Positions 57,726 through 64,000 of a DNA stretch of 64,000 nucleotides are shown one piece after another. The stretch covers positions 12,740,918-12,804,917 of the forward strand of contig OW386292.2 of NCBI GenBank assembly GCA_936432065.2. Direction: 5' to 3'. The notes below the pieces were generated by a model. The model saw nothing but the letters and a program-made list of their open reading frames with translations, had not been told where the DNA came from and did not search any database. The position numbers and the translations under genes are program-made. Position 1 is the first letter of the stretch, and each line of letters begins with the position of its first letter. The DNA is from Rutpela maculata. Its lineage: Eukaryota; Arthropoda; Insecta; Coleoptera; Cerambycidae.

Positions 57726-58012
57726 AAAGCTCGCATTTGAGAGTTTTTTATGCTTATTTAATTTATTCATGCTTTTTAAAGAGTTTATAGTTTATTTTTT
57801 CACTATTTATGAGTTCTGTTATTGTGTTTGTTGTTACGTTCTTTTGTTTTTAGAATGGATATTATTTTACGAATGTATTACTTTAATTAATTAGTATTAC
57901 CAGTAATAATTATTGTGCTTGCTTTTTATGGTATTAAAATACAAGACGTATTCTTTTTTAATGAAAATCTGTAATTTTGACAACCGTAACTTTGCTAATA
58001 TTCACATTAAAA
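57726..58012. other. No feature recognised
   Basis: AT-rich sequence between the end of relic 2 and the right inverted-repeat arm. Confidence 0.4.
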
Positions 58013-58234
58013 CTTAACTCTTTCTCTCAAAATTTTGCCTCTTTACTTTTTTCCTAAAGTGTCACCCGTGCAGGCTATTACCGATTAAAGGAAAAAAGTG
58101 CCTAATTTCAACATGGCGGCGCATTTTTTCTTCATTTCTGCACGGCGGATTTTTTGGGATTTTCAGTCAGAGACTCCTGGATAGCCATAGAATACAATCC
58201 TGAAGAAATCAGCTTGTTACAAATTTGTTCCGGG
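58013..58234 (-). repeat. Right arm of the ~220-bp inverted repeat
   Basis: Inverse of 53919-54137. On the minus strand its frame is part of an open stretch (58132-58500) that ends with IQESLTENPKKSAVQK and a stop. It lies between relic 2 and relic 3 of the nuclease/CXC family. Confidence 0.75.
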
Positions 58235-58456
58235 TCAACTTTTAATTTTGCTGTACTAGTAGTCTTATTATTAAGGGTGTGATTATTAAGGGTGTTTACG
58301 TTAATCGACGGCAAACTCGGGGGTAGGTAACAAAAACGATTTTGGATGGAAACACAATATTTATCCAGCCTTGTAATATTCTGTTTTTTAGCATTCGGTT
58401 TCAACAACTTTTTATAAATTATATAGAATTGAATTGAACTAAATCCACTAAAGGCT

Positions 58457-59273
58457 TTAAAATTCTTGCTCAAATTCAATTTCGTCGGCCCGTTCCGCAT
58501 TAAAGAATGCTTGTCCGTGACAGTTCATACACATAGCCGAACATTTTAAACCAACCTTTAAACATCCGCATCGCTTTCTGCAGCCCTTTTTGCAGGCACA
58601 CGAAATTAACTCTAAAATTGATGAAGGAGCTGCTGCTTCAGTAGTCAAAACAGGTATTAAAATATCACCTGATTTCTTCCATCCCCATTCTTCTAGCTCT
58701 AAAACATTTCCATGTCAAGCCTGAATTTGGTGGTAAACCCCCAACGAATGTTGTTGCAAAGCTGCGAACGTCGGGGGTAGCCCTGCCAAAGTAACGTTTG
58801 ACTAGAATTGCCAACCAAGGTGTTAAACAGAACATGCCTCTGATGATTTATTGACGTTTCATTTTTTTGTGCTTTATATAGTGCAAGAGCAAATATTTCC
58901 CCAGCCTCAGTAATATCCTGTTTTGTAGCATTTGGTTTGTTAAAGGTTTTAACAACTTCTTGTAAATTTGTTTTCGAGTTTAATAAATTTATAGTTTGGA
59001 GTTTGCCTTTTCCAAAAAAAGCAGACTTTGTTCACTACCACTAAATACATGAGCAAAAAGAACTGTTTTTGTTGAGTTCTTAAGGACATTTGACAACTGT
59101 AAATCTTTAGAGCTATAAACTCTTGCTTTTATATTACCGTGGGCCTCTCTTAGTAGTCTAATATCCTTTTCAGTTGGCGTTAGGGTAATAATTAAGGTAA
59201 GAAGTTCGACATCTTGTCCTACAATTACGACCGGTTCGGATTCAAAACTTCTTAAAGTTTACGATTTAATAAC
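58457..59273 (-). pseudogene. Nuclease/CXC repeat-borne protein, relic 3
   Basis: Minus strand, opposite to relic 2 and clearly a different subfamily. It begins with VVIVGQDVELLTLI (matching VIVVGQDTDLITLL of relic 2). LREAHGNIKARVYS and NSTKTVLFAHVFSGSEQSLL follow, the last in place of the GCDTTSAF block. After shifts come QQHSLGVYHQIQ and LELEEWGWKKSGD, then TTEAAAPSSILELISC and the CXC tail (58457-58600) with spacing C-x-C-x3-C-x3-C-x-C-x6-C-x3-C-x2-C. Nothing upstream of the GQD block survives. The acidic GCD motif is lost, so this copy could not be an active nuclease. Confidence 0.65.
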
Positions 59274-60300
59274 ATAAAAAGTAATAGAAATATCGATACA
59301 TAACACAGAAGCTTTTTTGTAAAGAATTTTGTGACAAACCTTTTCTTATATTTATGTTTTTTCCTTAAGATAAAGCGTTTAAAAGATATTGTAAAAAAAA
59401 ACAGTGCGGTGTCCCTAAAGGTAGTGAGATAGAGATGAAGCTTACCCCTTGGGGGTGGGAACTTTTTTGATATATATTCTTATACACATAAGCTAACTAT
59501 TATAGACATTTCAGCTTATAATTTTTTTCTTCTATTCCACATAAATTTGCCTAATTTCCGTGTACTATATATATATGTTGTACATTAAGATAATTTGTGG
59601 ATTGTCTGTCTGTTTATCAATGTATAGAAAAAAAAACTTAAGACCCTTTATAAACTTTGTAGACAAATTTTAAGAAAATCGAAGTTACGTAACTAATAAC
59701 CGTTAGAGTCAGTACTTGAGTGACCCGTTGCTTAACATGGAAGAAGACCTTTTGTTTATATTGTTACAAGTACCAATCCGCAGGCCGTACTTTTCAGAAC
59801 AATCATTAGTTGTAATTATTTCACCACAGTCTCACCGCCTGCAGCGCAAGAACAACACCCATACACGTCTACCAAAACCGAAATTTCTCTAAGAACTTTT
59901 AATTAGATTTTTCCCAAAGGAAAAAAGAGGAGCCGTATCACCCGCCATGGCCTACCTGATGTGAGAACAAGGTGTTTGACAATGGAACATCGACAACAAT
60001 AATCAAGTTCCTACTGCTTACGGTAATGATTGGAGTCTACCTTACTCGCTGAGATATATAGAGGTGCCAGTGACCACAAAAATTTAGTTCGCGTCACTGC
60101 CATCTTGACCAGTTAGGGTATATAGTTAAAAATGAAACTATTATATATTAAAGTATATTACTATGGTGTAGTAGTAAAGCAAAGAAAGTTAAATATAAAA
60201 ATAACAGAAAATAGTTATTTTTGTAACAGGCACCTAAAATCATGTTTCCTGGAACGAATCGTAGATGTTAGCGGAATCGTAGCGGAATAGCCGATGAGTC
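59274..60300. other. No feature recognised
   Basis: Mixed composition, no motif-bearing frame, no repeat end identified. Confidence 0.4.
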
Positions 60301-60490
60301 CATTAAAACTGCATAGAAATTATTTTTTGTGAATTAATATTTAAAGTTATGTAGAAGCTAAAAGTAGGCTATTAGAAAAGCAGTGGATACACATTTATCA
60401 TTTATTATTGACATATCTGTCAAACGCAGTCAATATTATCCTTAATTTCTGTTTCAAATTAACGAACCAAGCATAAAAAATTAAGTGAAA

Positions 60491-61763
60491 ATGGTACTCA
60501 CAGTGCGTGAAAAAATTTATATTGTGCAATGCTACGGAATTGGCGGTGAAAACTCGCTAAGAGAAGTGGTAAGCTAATTTAATTTGAAATTTCCAAACAC
60601 TGCTTTGTCACGTACTCAGGCTATGAGAATAATTAAAAAGTTTCTGGCTACTGGTAGTGTTCTTAACATGAAAAGAAAAATAAAAGCATATGATGAAGAC
60701 AATGTTGAGGCTATTATAGCTCATGCTTCTGTTATAGCTCATGCTTCTGTTATAGAAAATCCTAGGATGCCACGAAGAGAGAGATCAGCTCTTATTAATA
60801 TTAGCAAGTCTGAACTCCAAAGAATTTACAAGGCAAAGAAAATTAGGGCATATAAAGCAAATTATAAACATACGCTTGAAGAGGGCCAGCGTTACCACAT
60901 TTGGTAGATTTTTATTTCTTTTTAGTAGAATTTTAAGGATTTTTGTAAAGTTTGGTAGGTAAAATTTGCTTGCAGATTTCTGATAATTATTATCAGAAAT
61001 CTACCAGCAAATTTTACCTACCAAACTTTAAAAAAACCCTTAAAATTCTACTAAAAAGAAATAAAAATCTACCAAATGTGGTAACGCTGAAGAGGGCGTA
61101 GGTTGGATTTTTGTTTGACTATTGGAGAAAAAATCATGGAAGAGAGATTTTTTCATTATTTCATAATTTTCTCAGATGAATCCACATTCACAACCAATGG
61201 TGTTGTTTCATCTCAGAATTGTCAGTTTTGGGCTTCTGAAAATCCAAATTTTTAGAATTCATTGTAGGAGACAATATTATAAAAAAGTGAATGTGTGGTG
61301 TGCCGTTTCTTATCACGTTGGAGTTATTGGACCTTATTTCATTGAGGGAAGGTTAAACCAGCACATTTATTTACAGCTTCTTGAAAGATTTTCTGAAGAA
61401 CATTTAAATATTTTAAGAGATATGCCTTTAGTTCATTTTCAACATGATGGTTGCCCTGGCCACTCCACAGAAATGGTTAATCGGTAGTTGAATTTAAATT
61501 TTGGAGAAAATTGGATTGCCAGGAATGGACCGATCAAGTGGCCGGCGAGATCCCCAGACCTAGTAATATTGGATTTCTTTTTATGGGGTCGCCTCAAGCA
61601 GTTGGTTTTCGCTGAACCACTTCCTAACGATGTAGCAGTATTGAAGCAGAGAATTACAAATGCCGTAAACTCCATACCGTTAGATCATATTCGAAACAGT
61701 TTTAAGGACTTCAAGCGAAGGATCGAAATGTGTGTGGATGTGGGTGGTAGCTACGTCGAATAA
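60491..61763 (+). pseudogene. Tc1/mariner (DD41D) transposase, broken and interrupted
   Basis: It starts MVLTVREKIYIVQCYGIGGE at 60491. Lesions: CAA to TAA near 60573, an 18-bp duplication giving IAHASVIAHASVI, the MITE insertion at 60887, a ~10-bp deletion at that site, an extra T at about 61250, and TAG at 61484 shared with copy 2. The C-terminal region 61488-61763 is the most complete of the three copies: ENWIARNGPIKWPARSPDL, ILDFFLWGRLKQLVFAEPL, and the end GGSYVE. This copy therefore supplies the end that copy 2 lacks. Confidence 0.88.
60887..61089. mobile_element. 203-bp near-perfect palindromic hAT-type MITE
   Basis: The ends are CAGCGTTACC and GGTAACGCTG. The 8-bp duplication AAGAGGGC is perfect (60879-60886 and 61090-61097). 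Almost the entire element folds back on itself around about 60990 (arms ~95-100 bp). The CAGCG start and 8-bp TSD fit hAT. Insertion is younger than the mariner copy it splits. Confidence 0.88.
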
Positions 61764-62344
61764 TAAAAAAATTGTAAACATTGTTTTGTATTGGTCGATA
61801 ATTAATTTGTTTGTGAATCTGTTATGTTTTTGACATTTATTATTTGTTATAATTTTTAAACTCTGTTAGTAATTGTTTCTTGTTTTACAATTACTTCGAT
61901 TAACATTATACCTTCTTACATCTCGTATATTCAATTTTTTATTTACCAATAGCCTACTTTTTGAGATGATTAACATTTGCTCCTACACAACTTTAAATAT
62001 GAATTCAACTCTTAATTCGTAAAAAATGGGAAGTTTCAAAAAAATAATTTTATATTCCTGCAATTTGGTATAGAGGTATAAAATTGCATTCTAAATAACT
62101 TTTCTTAGTGGAATTTTTTCATATTTTGAAAAATAAAGGTACTTTATTAGTGGTGATTTTTACAACTTTGCTTATAAAACACCCTGTAGAACACCAAATC
62201 AAGTCATTTTTGGTATACTTTATTTTACAACAAGCAGGACTCAATACCAAAATACCATTCCAAAATTCTAAAATTTTTGGTCCATTACACCTCTTGTTAC
62301 ATCTATCCTGGGACACACTGTAGAAGAATCAATTGAAAAGAAGA

Positions 62345-62534
62345 AAAGAGTGTGCAGAATGTTAATGGGGAGAAGAATATCGAACCATCGAGTAACATAA
62401 TATCAGTTACTACCGAAGCTACTACCACATCAAAAGAAATTAACACGATACCCTCGGGTTCGGGTATTTCGTTTGGGGGTAATAGTTTTGAAGGTGCTCA
62501 AAATTGTTCATTTAATTTTCATTTTGGGCCATAA
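62345..62534 (+). other. Short unassigned coding-like tail
   Basis: A frame without a clear ATG reads EKSVQNVNGEKNIEPSSN, a Ser/Thr-rich stretch, then SGSGISFGGNSFEG and NCSFNFHFGP before a stop. It begins right after the mariner end and looks like the last residues of a larger protein whose upstream part is not visible. Family not recognised. Confidence 0.25.
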
Positions 62535-64000
62535 TCATTTAATTATTATTAATTTAACTTACAAACCTAATAATTAAGTCATATTGTTGTACCTATTAGA
62601 TTAAATAAAATTGTTTAATTGTTGTATGAACCATGTTGCCTACCTAAATAATCCTCAAAAGTTGCCATGGCAACTTTTTGGGATTGAGTCCGGAAAAGAT
62701 TCAAATGAGTCCGTAAAGTAGCTATTTTAGCGACCAAATAAAAAATACAAAAAAGAATTTTTAAGTATAATTTTCGCATATAATCAATTCCGCCTTTACC
62801 AAAATGGACTCATTTTGATTGCATATTGTAGTTCTTGAATATGGACTGTCTAAGGAATGCGAGTACAATGATATCAGGTCTACACATTGCTTTTAAATAT
62901 ACAGGTTTTTCTTGGCACTGGATATTATTATTGGACGACAATCGCTTAAATATGTTAATGTTTCTTAAGTTTTGATTTTTAATTTGTGGATACATTTCAA
63001 ATTAACAGAAAACTTTACATTTCTTTCGTATGTATTTTACGTCCACCACGATTTCGATTCTCGACTGTGTCCATATAAGAACGTCCGCAACATCATAGTC
63101 CATAGTACAGCACCCCCCTTTTTTTTAATGATTACTAACAGGCTGAATTTTCGTGAGTAACTTCGATTTGACGAGACGCCCAACTTTTCTCTCTGCGAAA
63201 ATTTTTGGTAGTGGTAGCTATATAAACTGCGCTTGGGTATGCATATGTCGATTGGGTGATTGTTCAAATGTTATTACTACTAACAGTTAGTTTTTTAGTT
63301 AAATCTTGAGATAATTTGATAAAAAACACGAAAAACGTTTGTCCTACAAAATCGATGGTTTGACCGATGCGTCCACCACCTCAACGTGTCCAAATAACAA
63401 GGTCACAAAAAATGATTACTAACCAGCTGATTTTTTTACTATTGCTTAATAAATGTTTTTAAAATTAAATGGCCACATTGTCCTACAAATTGAATGGTAT
63501 GTTTTTTCAGTCCTACTCTCGGAAATTGTCAGTTCCACGGTAACATTTTTCTCATTACTAACTGTAGGACAAAGATTACACATGATAGGTTAGTGTATGT
63601 GTCCTACAAAAAAATTGGTATGTATCGTTAGTCCGACAAAAATTATTTTAAATAACGAATTATTTTATAATTGCGGTTTTGGTAAATTAATATACTTTTA
63701 TTACTTAAGCGGAATTCTGATATCTACCAAATTTTGCATATAGATTCAGATTATCAAAAAATAACATTTCCCTTGATTTTAAACCCTAATTTGCAAATTT
63801 ACATTCGTTGCGAATTTTTGAATTTTTCATGCACTTTTATGTTATCTGCGATATTGTTTGAGGACTGCCGTGCCCGTGACCGACTTGTAAGAAACAACGG
63901 CGAAGAGTTGTTACGATGACTGTCGAATTGCACGGTTTAAAAACAGCATGAAGGCCGTAAAAAATGCCACAAGAAATGTTCCCGTCTTCTGGCGACTATA
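62535..64000. other. No gene recognised; small local repeats
   Basis: The phrases GATTACTAAC..GCTGA (63128, 63413) and GTCCTACAAA (63341, 63480, 63600) recur in diverged form. The short frame ending at 63919 has no motif and may continue past the window edge. Confidence 0.35.

Larger units (their letters stand above)
60301..62320 (+). mobile_element. DD41D mariner element, copy 3 (5' truncated)
   Basis: It starts abruptly at CCATTAAAACTGCATAGAAA within the 5' leader (compare 42330 in copy 2), lacking the first ~320 bp. The 3' TIR ends GGGACACACTG at 62320. No Rep680 is present in the leader, so this copy preserves the target sequence of the copy 2 insertion. A 203-bp MITE splits the transposase. 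Confidence 0.85.

Noticed and set aside
61439..61675. Minus-strand ORF opposite the mariner transposase (similarly 22738-type overlaps elsewhere)
   Set aside because: It is the antisense shadow of the conserved catalytic region.
1..64000. CRISPR array, prokaryotic operon, or endogenous virus
   Set aside because: No spaced direct repeats of CRISPR type, no clustered genes with ribosome binding sites, and no viral structural or polymerase motif other than non-LTR reverse transcriptase.

Overview
The window looks like AT-rich, intron-scale nuclear DNA from an arthropod, most likely an insect. It holds many dead transposable elements, insect-type mariner and non-LTR reverse transcriptase relics, long foldback repeats, SINE-like sequences, and the usual insect repeat texts. 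No intact host gene, rRNA operon, functional tRNA, CRISPR array, bacterial operon or viral genome is visible. Assignments rest on translated motifs and on terminal-repeat and target-site-duplication (TSD) logic read by eye. No database search was possible.

Layout. 0-3.7 kb: a local tandem repeat and the first copy of a dispersed ~680-bp repeat, here called Rep680 (about ten copies or fragments; G-rich tracts; a hairpin at one end). 3.7-9.6 kb: a ~1.9-kb terminal-inverted-repeat (TIR) element, a 576-bp TA-type MITE and a small foldback. 9.7-11.1 kb: three clustered Rep680 pieces. 13.7-15.5 kb: a TIR element, a 185-bp mariner-type MITE and a Helitron-like end carrying a 30-bp minisatellite. 17.1-19.6 kb: a DD41D mariner copy abutting Rep680, then an interrupted tRNA-like SINE. 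20.2-21.8 kb: a reverse transcriptase relic split by Rep680. 22.2-23.4 kb: unassigned ORF fragments. 23.6-26.0 kb: a foldback split by a hAT-type element that itself holds a TA-type element. 26.6-28.1 kb: a TIR element holding Rep680 and a TA-type MITE. 28.1-34.1 kb: two opposed relics of a second DD41D mariner, a hAT relic and a Tc1-like relic. 37.1-40.5 kb: an inverted-repeat-flanked unit containing a relic of a nuclease/CXC protein. 42.0-45.6 kb: a full-length mariner copy with Rep680 nested, a foldback and a 5S-derived SINE. 48.2-50.1 kb: ~480-bp tandem units split by a hAT-type element. 50.7-53.5 kb: three more retrotransposon relics. 53.9-59.3 kb: two further nuclease/CXC relics, one split by a 2.4-kb hAT-type element. 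60.3-62.3 kb: a third mariner copy split by a 203-bp palindromic MITE.

The most interesting content is a repeat-borne protein family seen three times (39.3, 54.1 and 58.5 kb). It combines a PIN/FEN-like nuclease-style acidic core with a cysteine-rich CXC (tesmin/TSO1-like) C-terminus, and two of the three lie in or beside inverted repeats. This may be the cargo, or the enzyme, of a DNA transposon type. The window also contains its own controls: four hAT-type insertions and one Rep680 insertion can be checked against uninterrupted homologous sequence elsewhere in the same 64 kb.
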